NCBI GenBank assembly: GCA_900546355.1
Contig: URCM01000119.1
Coordinates: 1 to 7,955 of the forward strand
From: an uncultured Bacteroides sp.
Lineage (GTDB): Bacteria; Bacteroidota; Bacteroidia; Bacteroidales; Bacteroidaceae
Reading direction: 5' to 3'
DNA length: 7,955 bases
Shown: one piece after another, positions 1 through 7,011 of the stretch
How positions within the stretch are numbered: position 1 is the stretch's first letter
Layout of the letters: every line of letters starts with the position of its first letter
The notes under the pieces: generated by a model
What the model saw: only the letters and a program-made list of their open reading frames with translations
Told to the model about the DNA's origin: nothing
The model's database searches: none
Program-made: the position numbers and the translations under genes

Positions 1-5
1 AATGC

Positions 6-54
6 CTCAAAAACTCATCCCAAATCATCGCACGATAAATTCAAAACAGCTTCT
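6..54. repeat. Left copy of 49-bp terminal inverted repeat
   Basis: Bases 6-54 are the exact reverse complement of 7907-7955, with no mismatch over 49 bases. Just inside come two mismatches (55-56), then five more matching bases (57-61), after which similarity fades. Read outward, both copies begin AGAAGCTGTTTTGAATTTAT. No transposase lies inside the window, so these are not the ends of one simple insertion sequence contained here. They may be ends of an element lying outside, or two copies of a dispersed repeat. I cannot assign a family from memory. Confidence 0.9.
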
Positions 55-153
55 GGATTTTGCGGGAATATTGCAGGTTCCCGGAAAGTATGTTTTTAGG
101 ATGCTTTTTTAATACCAAACACGCATGAAGAAACAGTAGAGGACAAGCCAGCA

Positions 154-168
154 GTTTGCGTTGCAAAC
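154..168. repeat. Small perfect hairpin beside palindrome array
   Basis: GTTTGC (154-159) and GCAAAC (163-168) form a 6-bp perfect inverted repeat around a 3-base loop. It abuts the first palindrome of the array at 168-230, sharing base 168 with it. No T-run follows on either strand, so it does not look like an intrinsic terminator. Confidence 0.5.
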
Positions 169-230
169 ACGATTACTAATCGTGCGGCACGACGATTAGT
201 AATCGTCACGTTGTACGATTAGTAATCGTA
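168..230. repeat. Three palindromes on a 23-bp period
   Basis: The 15-base palindrome ACGATTAGTAATCGT (or its complement-centred form ACGATTACTAATCGT) occurs at 169-183, 192-206 and 215-229, exactly 23 bases apart. Each copy is extended by one further complementary pair: C/G at 168/184, G/C at 191/207 and T/A at 214/230. The 8-base spacers differ in sequence, although the first forms a further palindrome with its flanks, CGTGC-G-GCACG at 181-191. Spacing near two helical turns could suit a protein-binding array, and the paired changes could equally indicate hairpins. Function is unknown. Confidence 0.8.
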
Positions 231-323
231 TCGGATGTGCAGTTATATTACCGGCACGAAGCAGCAATCATCCCTAAGGTTATACGATGGATACTTGTTC
301 GAATGTTTCTACGTGTCATTGGA

Positions 324-368
324 TAAAAACATAACGCCTCTGCCTGGAAAACAAGCAAAGGCGTTATG
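324..368 (-). terminator. Intrinsic terminator of the PBP gene
   Basis: Bases 330-343 and 355-368 form a 14-bp stem (CATAACGCCT paired with AGGCGTTATG, plus the inner TGC/GCA) with one mismatch at 340/358 and an 11-base loop. Read on the minus strand, the stem is followed by GTTTTTATCC, which supplies a T-run. It lies 28 bases beyond the stop codon of the minus-strand penicillin-binding protein gene, the expected place for its terminator. Confidence 0.82.
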
Positions 369-396
369 CGATTCTGCTTAAAAGATGAGATGTAAT

Positions 397-2724
397 TTAT
401 TGGAAGAATACATCGTCTAAGCGGCTGGTGTTTTCTTCTTCTATTTCCGTCAGTTTGTCCTTGCAAGGGTCGAAGTCGCCAGGAATATCGAATTGTTCTT
501 CTTCAGAGTACCCCAATGATTTATCGGCGTAAACCTTCTGCATATAGAGTCCCCATACAGGCAAAGCCATAGAAGCTCCCTGCCCGTCACGCATCGTGTC
601 GAAGTGGATATCACGTTCTTCACCACCTACCCAACAGCCAGACACCAATGAGGGAGTGAAGCCCATAAACCATCCGTCTGAATTACGGTTAGTGGTTCCT
701 GTCTTGCCTCCCATATCGGCTTTAATGCCATACAAACGGCGCACACGCCCACCCGTACCCTCATTGATAACGGCACGGAGCATTACCAACATCTTATAAG
801 CGCTCGATTCGCTAATCACTTCATCCACTTGCGGAGAAAAAGTCGCTATGACATTTCCTTCATTATCTTCAATGCGTGAAACAAAAAGAGGCGCTGTACG
901 AATGCCGCGGTTGGCAAATGCCGTATAAGCACTGACCATTTCTCCTACCGATATTTCGCACGGTCCTAAGCAGAGAGATACCGTAGGCTGGATGTCTTTA
1001 TTCAGCACTCCAAACGAGTGGATTAAGCGAGCAAGCGCATAGGGGCTTAATTTGCTCATCAGATACGCTGAAATCCAGTTGTTTGAATTGGCCAATCCCC
1101 ACTTTAAGGTAACGATTTCACCGTAATGCGATTTAGACGAGTTACGTGGTGACCATGCTTTCCCGTTTTCATCAAAAAGAGTTTGTTCTACATTGCGCAC
1201 CCGGTCGCAAGGTGAAAAGCCGTTTTCCATTGCCAGTGCGTAAAGATAAGGTTTAATGGTAGAACCAACCTGCCGGCGGCCTACCATTGCCATGTCATAC
1301 TGGAAATAATTATAGTTCGGGCCTCCTACGTAGGCTTTCACATATCCCGTTACCGGATCCATTGACATAAAGCCGGCACGCAGGAAATATTTATAATATC
1401 GGATAGAGTCCATCGGGGTCATGATGGTATCTTTCTCTCCTTCGTAAGAGAAAACCGACATTTCATGCTTCGTGTTGAATGCTTTACGGATTTCCGCTTC
1501 AGTACATCCGGCGGCTTTCATCTGACGATAGCGGTCGGTTTGGCGCATAGAGCGGTCCATGATGGCATCCACTTCCTCTTGCGTCAGTTGGTTGGTGTAA
1601 GGAGCGGTCTTGCGTCCAAGTTTTTCTTTAAAGAACCGTGGCTGAAGATATTTTGCGACATGCTCGTATACAGCTTCTTCGGCATACTGCTGCATTCGCG
1701 AATTGATTGTTGTATAAATTTTAAGCCCATCGTTATAGATATTATAATTAGAGCCGTCCTTTTTCTTGTTTTTCGCGCACCAGCCATAAAGCGGATTGGT
1801 TTCCCACGCCAACGAATCCTCGTAATATTGCTGCATCTGCCAACCGCGGTATTTGCTGCGTACAGGTTTTTTTGCCGTCATGATACGACGTAAATATTCG
1901 CGGAAATAGGTAGCAAGCCCGTCTTTATGATCTACAGGCTGGAATTTCAGCTTGAGTGGAAGTGCCTGAAGTGAGTCACATTCTGCCTGGGTGATATATC
2001 CGGCTTTACGCATTTGGTCGAGCACGGTGTTACGGCGTCCACGCGAACGCTCATTGAAACGGCGCGGATTATATAGCGATGGATTCTTACACATTCCTAT
2101 CAGTGTGGCCGCTTCTTCGATAGAAAGCTCTTTCGGGTCTTTCGAAAAATAAGTTTTTGCAGCTGTTTTGATACCGACAGCATTATTCAGGAAGTCGAAT
2201 TTATTGAGGTACATCGTCAAGATTTCCTCTTTAGTGTAATAGCGTTCCAGCTTGACGGCTATCACCCACTCTATCGGTTTTTGAAGCAAACGTTCCATTA
2301 CATTATCGGCTGTGGGCGAATAGAATTGTTTGGCTAATTGCTGGGTTATGGTACTTCCACCTCCTGCATGCTTTTGCATCAGGATGCCACGTTTTACCAC
2401 TGCGCGTAAAAAGGCACGGAAATCAATGCCCGAATGTTCGCTAAACCGCACATCTTCGGTCGCGATCAATGCATTTATCAAGTTGGGCGACAAGTCGTTA
2501 TAGCCTACATATACCCTGTTTTCCTTGCTATACGACCACGTGCCCAGCAGCACTCCATCATCAGAAATAATCTGAGTAGCGAATTTCAAGTTCGGGTTCT
2601 CCAATTCTTCTACCGGAGGAACATAACCTATCCATCCTTTAGCGATAGCCGTAAAGATTGTAGCTACCGTCAAAATGCCTAAAAACACCAAAACCCATAA
2701 TGTGTATATGAATTTCTTCTTCAT
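397..2724 (-). CDS. Class A penicillin-binding protein (PBP1A-like)
   Basis: Bifunctional peptidoglycan synthase of 775 residues, anchored in the inner membrane and acting in the periplasm on lipid II. Residues 5-28 form one N-terminal membrane helix after a Lys-rich start. The glycosyltransferase (GT51) domain follows, with the catalytic-Glu motif ATEDVRFSEHSGID (88-101), GGSTITQQLAK (122-132) and the ERYYTKEEILTMYLN segment (160-174). The penicillin-binding transpeptidase domain carries all three active-site motifs: STIK with nucleophile Ser488, SNN at 547-549, and KTG at 674-676. Length and domain order are normal for mrcA/ponA-type proteins, and nothing essential is missing. About 250 residues lie between the domain cores, including a charged segment at 285-330. 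The start ATG is preceded on its strand by AAAGAG. It is transcribed divergently from pyrB. The family is certain; which paralogue it is remains open. Confidence 0.95.
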   Translation of the reverse strand: MKKKFIYTLWVLVFLGILTVATIFTAIAKGWIGYVPPVEELENPNLKFATQIISDDGVLLGTWSYSKENRVYVGYNDLSPNLINALIATEDVRFSEHSGIDFRAFLRAVVKRGILMQKHAGGGSTITQQLAKQFYSPTADNVMERLLQKPIEWVIAVKLERYYTKEEILTMYLNKFDFLNNAVGIKTAAKTYFSKDPKELSIEEAATLIGMCKNPSLYNPRRFNERSRGRRNTVLDQMRKAGYITQAECDSLQALPLKLKFQPVDHKDGLATYFREYLRRIMTAKKPVRSKYRGWQMQQYYEDSLAWETNPLYGWCAKNKKKDGSNYNIYNDGLKIYTTINSRMQQYAEEAVYEHVAKYLQPRFFKEKLGRKTAPYTNQLTQEEVDAIMDRSMRQTDRYRQMKAAGCTEAEIRKAFNTKHEMSVFSYEGEKDTIMTPMDSIRYYKYFLRAGFMSMDPVTGYVKAYVGGPNYNYFQYDMAMVGRRQVGSTIKPYLYALAMENGFSPCDRVRNVEQTLFDENGKAWSPRNSSKSHYGEIVTLKWGLANSNNWISAYLMSKLSPYALARLIHSFGVLNKDIQPTVSLCLGPCEISVGEMVSAYTAFANRGIRTAPLFVSRIEDNEGNVIATFSPQVDEVISESSAYKMLVMLRAVINEGTGGRVRRLYGIKADMGGKTGTTNRNSDGWFMGFTPSLVSGCWVGGEERDIHFDTMRDGQGASMALPVWGLYMQKVYADKSLGYSEEEQFDIPGDFDPCKDKLTEIEEENTSRLDDVFFQ

Positions 2725-2766
2725 AGCTCTTTATACCTTATATTAATATATACAGAAAAGTCAGCG

Positions 2767-2774
2767 CAAAGATA
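2767..2774 (-). promoter_or_regulatory. Bacteroidetes -7 box for the PBP gene
   Basis: Read on the minus strand, this is TATCTTTG, an exact match to the Bacteroidetes -7 consensus TAnnTTTG. It would place the transcript start near 2760 and give a leader of about 35 bases before the ATG at 2724. A TTTTG element at 2798-2802 lies about 23 bases upstream, slightly farther than the usual -33 spacing. This is a motif match with no experimental support. Confidence 0.6.
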
Positions 2775-2900
2775 CGGGAAATATTGTGATATCCGTACAA
2801 AAGTCCCAGTATTCCTGTATGTCAGTGTCTGATATTCTTTTTTAATGTGCAAAAGTATAAAAAATGCGGGAATAAAAGCGGTTCATTCTATTTTTTTGTC

Positions 2901-2908
2901 TATCTTTG
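2901..2908 (+). promoter_or_regulatory. Bacteroidetes -7 box for the pyrB operon
   Basis: TATCTTTG matches the Bacteroidetes -7 consensus TAnnTTTG exactly and repeats the same eight bases as the divergent box at 2767-2774. The expected transcript start is near 2914-2916, leaving a leader of about 35 bases before the pyrB ATG. I see no good TTTG -33 element at the preferred distance, so the upstream half of the promoter is weak or atypical. Of the plus-strand intergenic stretches read, this is the only one with an exact match to the box. Confidence 0.6.
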
Positions 2909-2924
2909 AACTCCGGTATTTATA

Positions 2925-2960
2925 ATGAACCATCATAAAAGCCGAAAATATGGAAAATAG
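2925..2960 (+). other. Possible 11-codon upstream ORF overlapping pyrB start
   Basis: An ATG at 2925 opens a frame encoding [11 protein letters not shown] and stopping with TAG at 2958-2960, eleven bases past the first base of the pyrB ATG and in a different frame. If translated, it could influence initiation at pyrB. No pyrimidine-rich leader or attenuator hairpin with a T-run lies between it and pyrB, so it does not resemble the enterobacterial pyrBI leader. It may be chance. Confidence 0.2.
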
Positions 2961-3892
2961 AAGTTTAGTCACTATTGCCAACCACTCGAAAGAACGCATT
3001 CTTTACTTGCTGGAAATGGCGCAAGAGTTTGAAAAACAACCGAACCGTCACTTGCTGGACCAGAAAATCGTAGCAACCCTTTTCTTTGAACCTTCCACCC
3101 GTACCCGTCTGAGCTTTGAAACGGCAGCCAATCGGCTGGGAGCAAAAGTTATCGGGTTTACCGACCCCAAAGTAACCAGTTCATCCAAAGGAGAAACGTT
3201 GAAAGATACCATCATGATGGTAAGCAATTATGCCGACATCATCGTCATGCGCCATTATTTGGAAGGTGCCGCACGTTATGCCAGCGAAATAGCGCCGGTA
3301 CCTATTGTCAATGCAGGCGATGGAGCCAACCAGCATCCTTCTCAAACCATGCTCGACCTCTATTCCATTTATAAGACACAGGGTACATTGGAGAACCTGA
3401 ACATTTACCTGGTTGGCGATTTAAAATACGGACGCACGGTACATTCGCTCTTGATGGCCATGCGGCATTTTAATCCGACATTTCATTTTATTTCGCCCAA
3501 CGAGTTGAGAATGCCGGAAGAATATAAACTGTATTGCAAAGGGCATCACAGAGCACAGCGATTTTACAGAGGAAACGATTGCCGATGCAGACATTTTATA
3601 CATGACGCGTGTGCAACGCGAACGTTTCACCGACCTGATGGAATATGAACGGGTGAAAGACGTGTATATCTTACATAATAAGATGTTGGAACATACACGC
3701 CCGAACCTGCGTATTTTGCATCCGCTGCCCCGTGTCAACGAAATCGCTTACGATGTAGACAGCAATCCGAAAGCTTATTACATCCAGCAGGCACGCAACG
3801 GGCTCTACGCCCGTGAAGCGATTTTGTGTGATGTGTTGGGAATCACCCTTGATGAGGTAAAGGTGGACACCGAACGATTAATGAACATTTAA
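2950..3892 (+). pseudogene. pyrB: Aspartate carbamoyltransferase catalytic chain, frameshifted
   Basis: PyrB condenses carbamoyl phosphate and aspartate to carbamoyl aspartate in the cytoplasm, the committed step of pyrimidine synthesis. Frame 1 (from 2950) encodes the carbamoyl-phosphate domain: STRTR at residues 49-53, Lys80 in SSKGETL, Arg101 in MRH, the HPSQT motif at 129-133 and [11 protein letters not shown] at 157-167. It follows the family to about residue 199 (LYCKGH), then runs into unrelated sequence and stops at 3648. The rest of the aspartate domain continues in frame 2: from about 3551 it reads [22 protein letters not shown], then [14 protein letters not shown], ending at 3892. 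Both halves look well conserved, so the lesion is recent or a sequencing or assembly error. Comparison with E. coli PyrB suggests about four or five residues are missing, consistent with a net loss of 11 bases near 3541-3551. A single extra base is the alternative. The intact protein would be about 310-317 residues. Confidence 0.88.
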
Positions 3893-3904
3893 ATCCTTAC
3901 ACGT

Positions 3905-4363
3905 ATGAGCAACAAGAAAGAATTACAGGTTGCCGCTTTGGAGAACGGCACTGTTATCGACCATATACCTTCGGACAAATTGTTTACTGTCGTGGCTTTG
4001 CTCGACTTGCAACACATGGACAGCAACATCACTATCGGCAATAATTTCGAGAGCAAGAAACTGGGTAAGAAAGGCATCATCAAGATAGCCGACCGTTTCT
4101 TCAACGATGAAGAAATCAACCGTCTTTCGGTGGTCGCTCCGAACATGAAGCTGAATATTATCCGCAATTACGAAGTGGTGGAAAAAAAAGAAGTTGTGAT
4201 GCCCGAAGAACTAAAAGGCATCGTGCGGTGCAACAATCCTAAATGCATCACCAACAACGAACCCATGCAAACGTGGTTCCATGTCATTGATAAAAAGCAA
4301 GGCATCTTAAAATGCCACTATTGCGAGAAAGAACAACAAGTAGATAACATTAAACTGATTTGA
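3905..4363 (+). CDS. pyrI: Aspartate carbamoyltransferase regulatory chain
   Basis: PyrI binds nucleotide effectors and joins catalytic trimers into the allosteric ATCase holoenzyme in the cytoplasm. The 152-residue length matches the family. The N-terminal allosteric domain covers about residues 5-100, including the [11 protein letters not shown] and [17 protein letters not shown] stretches. The C-terminal zinc domain has all four cysteine ligands: Cys109 and Cys114 in VRCNNPKC, and Cys137 and Cys140 in LKCHYC. It starts 12 bases after the pyrB stop, so the two are almost certainly co-transcribed, as usual for this pair. PyrI has no catalytic role of its own. If the pyrB frameshift is real, this chain has lost its partner yet shows no decay, which favours a very recent lesion or a sequence error. 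Confidence 0.96.
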   Translation: MSNKKELQVAALENGTVIDHIPSDKLFTVVALLDLQHMDSNITIGNNFESKKLGKKGIIKIADRFFNDEEINRLSVVAPNMKLNIIRNYEVVEKKEVVMPEELKGIVRCNNPKCITNNEPMQTWFHVIDKKQGILKCHYCEKEQQVDNIKLI

Positions 4364-4370
4364 CGGAAAA

Positions 4371-4937
4371 ATGAAACAGGACTGGAAACCGGGGACCATG
4401 ATTTATCCCCTGCCTGCTGTACTGGTGAGTTGCGGGAGCACAGAAGAAGAATATAATATCTTAACTGTAGCATGGGTCGGGACAATTTGTTCCAATCCTC
4501 CGATGTGTTACATTTCTGTCCGCCCGGAACGGCATTCGTATCCGGTATTGAAAAAGAATATGGAGTTTGTCATCAATCTTACTACCAAGGAAATGGCATT
4601 TGCTACCGACTGGTGCGGTGTACGTTCGGGCAAGGATTATAACAAGTTCAAAGAAATGCACCTTACTCCGGGAAAAGCGTCGATGGTAAAAGCACCGATT
4701 ATCGAAGAATCGCCTCTTTGCATCGAATGCCGGGTAAAAGAAATCATTGCCCTCGGTTCGCATGACATGTTTATTGCCGATGTGGTCAATGTAAAGGCAG
4801 ACGACAAATATCTGGATACAGAGACTGGAAAGTTTGATTTGGCTAAATCGAACCTGCTGGTTTACGAACACGGAGGGTATTACGAAACGGGAGAAAAAAT
4901 CGGGAAATTCGGCTGGTCGGTCGAAAAGAAGAAATAA
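4371..4937 (+). CDS. Flavin reductase family (FMN-binding split-barrel) protein
   Basis: A 188-residue cytoplasmic protein of the flavin reductase-like (DIM6/NTAB) family, which binds FMN and reduces it or uses it for electron transfer. The N-terminal segment PLPAVLVSCGSTEEEYNILTVAWVG (13-37) matches the usual opening beta-strands. It leads into SNPPMCYISVRPERHSYPVL (41-60) and EFVINL (65-70), where family members contact the flavin. The AFATDWCGVRSGKDYNKF stretch (77-93), ESPLCIECRV (114-122) and GSHDMFIADV (129-138) are also typical. The natural substrate cannot be told from sequence. It starts 7 bases after pyrI and so is very probably in the same transcript. A direct role in pyrimidine synthesis is not established, so I give no gene symbol. 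Confidence 0.85.
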   Translation: MKQDWKPGTMIYPLPAVLVSCGSTEEEYNILTVAWVGTICSNPPMCYISVRPERHSYPVLKKNMEFVINLTTKEMAFATDWCGVRSGKDYNKFKEMHLTPGKASMVKAPIIEESPLCIECRVKEIIALGSHDMFIADVVNVKADDKYLDTETGKFDLAKSNLLVYEHGGYYETGEKIGKFGWSVEKKK

Positions 4938-4948
4938 AATGTGACTCG

Positions 4949-5671
4949 ATGAGAACGTATGCTTTGATATTGCTTTGCTTTTTGCTTGCAGGGGGGATTT
5001 CTGTAAAAGCACAATCCACTCCGCAGGAAAATTCCCCCAAGGTCAATGTCGGCATTAAAGTTGGATTCAACTCTACCATGTTCTTTATCGACCATTTCCT
5101 GTTGGGCGAGAATGAGCTGAAAGATATCCAGAATAATTATAAGGTAGGATATTTCGGCGCATTCTTCTGCCGTTTCAATATGAAGAAGCACCATTTCCTT
5201 CAAACGGAATTATCGTATAATATTTCAAAAGGAAGTGTCTCTATTCCCAGCTCGTTAGATAATGCAGCGTTAATAGCCACCAACGCGTTGGTCAAAACCG
5301 ATATCCACTCCATCGATATACCATTATTATATGGTTACAAGTTTATCGATGCGTATCCGTATGGGATGGCTTTCTTTTTAGGACCGAAAGCGGCGTATGT
5401 TTGGGAAAAGCATAGCAAAAGTGAATATTCCGGATTTTACCAACAGTATATCAGCGAAGAAATAAAGCCGTTCACTTTTAGCGGAGTCGTAGGCTTATCA
5501 GTCAATGTATTGAATATTTTTTTCGATTTCCGCTATGAAATAGGATGGCATGATATGGTCAAGTCGGTGTCTTATGCAAAAGAGTTGACCGATGCGCCTT
5601 ATGATACGCAAGACATTTCGGTGAAACGCCGGCGGAATGTGCTGAGCTTTTCGGTAGGCGTGATATTTTGA
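4949..5671 (+). CDS. Outer-membrane beta-barrel protein (PorT-like family)
   Basis: A 240-residue secreted protein with a clear signal peptide: hydrophobic core at residues 5-18 and likely cleavage after KA at 20-21 (before QSTPQ). The mature part alternates hydrophobic and polar residues with repeated aromatic-rich strands, for example VNVGIKVGFNSTMFF (32-46), KVGYFGAFFCRFNM and LQTELSYNISKGSV. It ends in NVLSFSVGVIF, a terminal strand with a C-terminal Phe of the kind recognised by the BAM machinery. This fits the small Bacteroidetes outer-membrane beta-barrel family (OMP_b-brl_2/PorT-like), usually eight strands. No function can be assigned. It starts 11 bases after the flavin reductase gene and ends 33 bases before glyA, so it appears to be part of the same transcription unit. 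Its presence between two cytoplasmic enzyme genes is unexplained. Confidence 0.8.
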   Translation: MRTYALILLCFLLAGGISVKAQSTPQENSPKVNVGIKVGFNSTMFFIDHFLLGENELKDIQNNYKVGYFGAFFCRFNMKKHHFLQTELSYNISKGSVSIPSSLDNAALIATNALVKTDIHSIDIPLLYGYKFIDAYPYGMAFFLGPKAAYVWEKHSKSEYSGFYQQYISEEIKPFTFSGVVGLSVNVLNIFFDFRYEIGWHDMVKSVSYAKELTDAPYDTQDISVKRRRNVLSFSVGVIF

Positions 5672-5704
5672 TATTTGAAATCATTAACTAAAAACAGAAC
5701 ATAC

Positions 5705-6985
5705 ATGAAAAGAGACGATTTAATTTTTGACATCATCGAAAAAGAGCATCAACGCCAGTTGAAAGGCATCGAATTGATTGCTTCCGAAAACTTCGTAAGT
5801 GATGAAGTGATGCAGGCTATGGGTTCCTGTCTTACTAACAAATATGCAGAAGGTTATCCTGGCAAGCGCTATTATGGCGGGTGCGAAGTGGTGGACCAAA
5901 GCGAACAGCTTGCTATCGACCGTATAAAAAAGATTTTCGGAGCCGAATGGGCAAACGTCCAGCCTCATTCGGGAGCGCAAGCCAATGCGGCTGTGTTTCT
6001 TGCCGTATTGAATCCGGGTGACAAATTCATGGGATTGAATTTAGCTCATGGCGGACATTTGTCTCACGGTTCGGCTGTAAATACTTCAGGTATCATCTAT
6101 ACGCCGTGTGAATATAATCTGAACAAAGAGACAGGTCGTGTGGACTATGACCAGATGGAAGAAATCGCCCTTCGCGAACATCCGAAGATGATTATCGGCG
6201 GTGGATCGGCTTATTCACGTGAATGGGATTACAAACGTATGCGGGAGATTGCCGACAAAGTAGGTGCTATCTTCATGGTTGATATGGCTCATCCGGCCGG
6301 CCTTATTGCGGCTGGATTATTGGATAATCCTGTAAAATATGCACATATCGTCACTTCTACTACACACAAGACATTGCGTGGCCCGCGTGGAGGTATCATC
6401 TTGATGGGTAAAGATTTTCCGAATCCGTGGGGAAAGAAAACGCCGAAAGGCGAAATCAAAATGATGTCGCAATTGCTCGATTCGGCTGTATTCCCCGGCA
6501 TTCAGGGAGGTCCGCTGGAACATGTTATTGCCGCCAAGGCTGTAGCCTTCAACGAGATTTTGCAACCGGAATGGAAAGACTATGCGATGCAGGTCAAGAA
6601 AAATGCCGCCGTATTGGCACAGGCTTTGATAGACCGTGGTTTCTCTATCGTATCAGGAGGTACGGATAATCACTCGATGTTGGTAGACTTACGTACCAAG
6701 TATCCTGACTTGACCGGCAAAGTGGCTGAAAAGGCTTTGGTATCGGCAGACATTACCGTAAATAAAAATATGGTTCCGTTTGATACACGTTCGGCATTCC
6801 AGACTTCGGGTATCCGCTTAGGAACTCCTGCCATTACTACACGTGGGGCAAAAGAAGACTTGATGTACGAAATCGCCGAAATGATAGAAACCGTATTATC
6901 GAATGTAGATAACGAAGAAGTGATTGCTTCGGTACGTGCCCGTGTAAACGACACGATGAAGAACTATCCGCTCTTCGCATATTAA
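5705..6985 (+). CDS. glyA: Serine hydroxymethyltransferase
   Basis: A PLP enzyme of the cytoplasm that converts serine and tetrahydrofolate to glycine and 5,10-methylene-tetrahydrofolate, the main source of one-carbon units. From the ATG at 5705 it is 426 residues long. A TTG ten codons upstream (5675) is in frame, but it adds ten residues unlike the family N-terminus and sits almost on the preceding stop. Visible hallmarks are LIASENF (24-30), [15 protein letters not shown] (45-59), QPHSGAQAN (86-94), [10 protein letters not shown] (113-122), DMAHPAGL with Asp193 and His196 around the cofactor, and [13 protein letters not shown] with the PLP-binding Lys222. The C-terminal domain is complete, including [14 protein letters not shown]. 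It lies in the middle of a tight plus-strand gene run, which suggests co-expression with pyrI. Confidence 0.98.
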   Translation: MKRDDLIFDIIEKEHQRQLKGIELIASENFVSDEVMQAMGSCLTNKYAEGYPGKRYYGGCEVVDQSEQLAIDRIKKIFGAEWANVQPHSGAQANAAVFLAVLNPGDKFMGLNLAHGGHLSHGSAVNTSGIIYTPCEYNLNKETGRVDYDQMEEIALREHPKMIIGGGSAYSREWDYKRMREIADKVGAIFMVDMAHPAGLIAAGLLDNPVKYAHIVTSTTHKTLRGPRGGIILMGKDFPNPWGKKTPKGEIKMMSQLLDSAVFPGIQGGPLEHVIAAKAVAFNEILQPEWKDYAMQVKKNAAVLAQALIDRGFSIVSGGTDNHSMLVDLRTKYPDLTGKVAEKALVSADITVNKNMVPFDTRSAFQTSGIRLGTPAITTRGAKEDLMYEIAEMIETVLSNVDNEEVIASVRARVNDTMKNYPLFAY

Positions 6986-7011
6986 TATAAACAACATAAA
7001 AACAAAAGCGT

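Larger units (their letters stand above)
55..323. other. Gene-free left intergenic region
   Basis: Between the terminal repeat and the terminator of the penicillin-binding protein gene I see no convincing coding sequence on either strand. Short open frames here lack a recognisable product. The only clear structure is the hairpin and palindrome cluster at 154-230. No TAnnTTTG-type promoter box was found in this stretch in either direction. Confidence 0.6.

Noticed and set aside
168..230. The regularly spaced repeats as a small CRISPR array
   Set aside because: Repeats are only 15-17 bases and fully palindromic, spacers are 6-8 bases, there are just three copies, and no cas gene is present.
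1465..1893. A 142-residue plus-strand open frame opposite the PBP gene
   Set aside because: It lies entirely within the well-supported penicillin-binding protein gene on the other strand and shows no recognisable domain.
3535..3650. Programmed ribosomal frameshifting to produce full-length PyrB
   Set aside because: Joining the two frames needs a +1 shift. There is no stop codon or recognised slippery site at the junction, several conserved residues appear to be missing there, and pyrB is not known to use recoding.
3602..3892. A separate 96-residue gene downstream of pyrB
   Set aside because: Its sequence is the C-terminal part of PyrB ([15 protein letters not shown]), and the same frame continues upstream with PyrB-like sequence to about 3551. 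It is the second half of the broken gene.
4461..5203. Overlapping minus-strand open frames opposite the flavin reductase and barrel genes
   Set aside because: They have no start context, domain or conserved motif, and are shadows of the plus-strand genes.
5675..5704. A TTG start that would extend GlyA by ten residues
   Set aside because: The extra residues do not resemble the GlyA N-terminus, and the TTG lies four bases past the previous stop. The ATG at 5705 gives a 426-residue protein with a proper family start.
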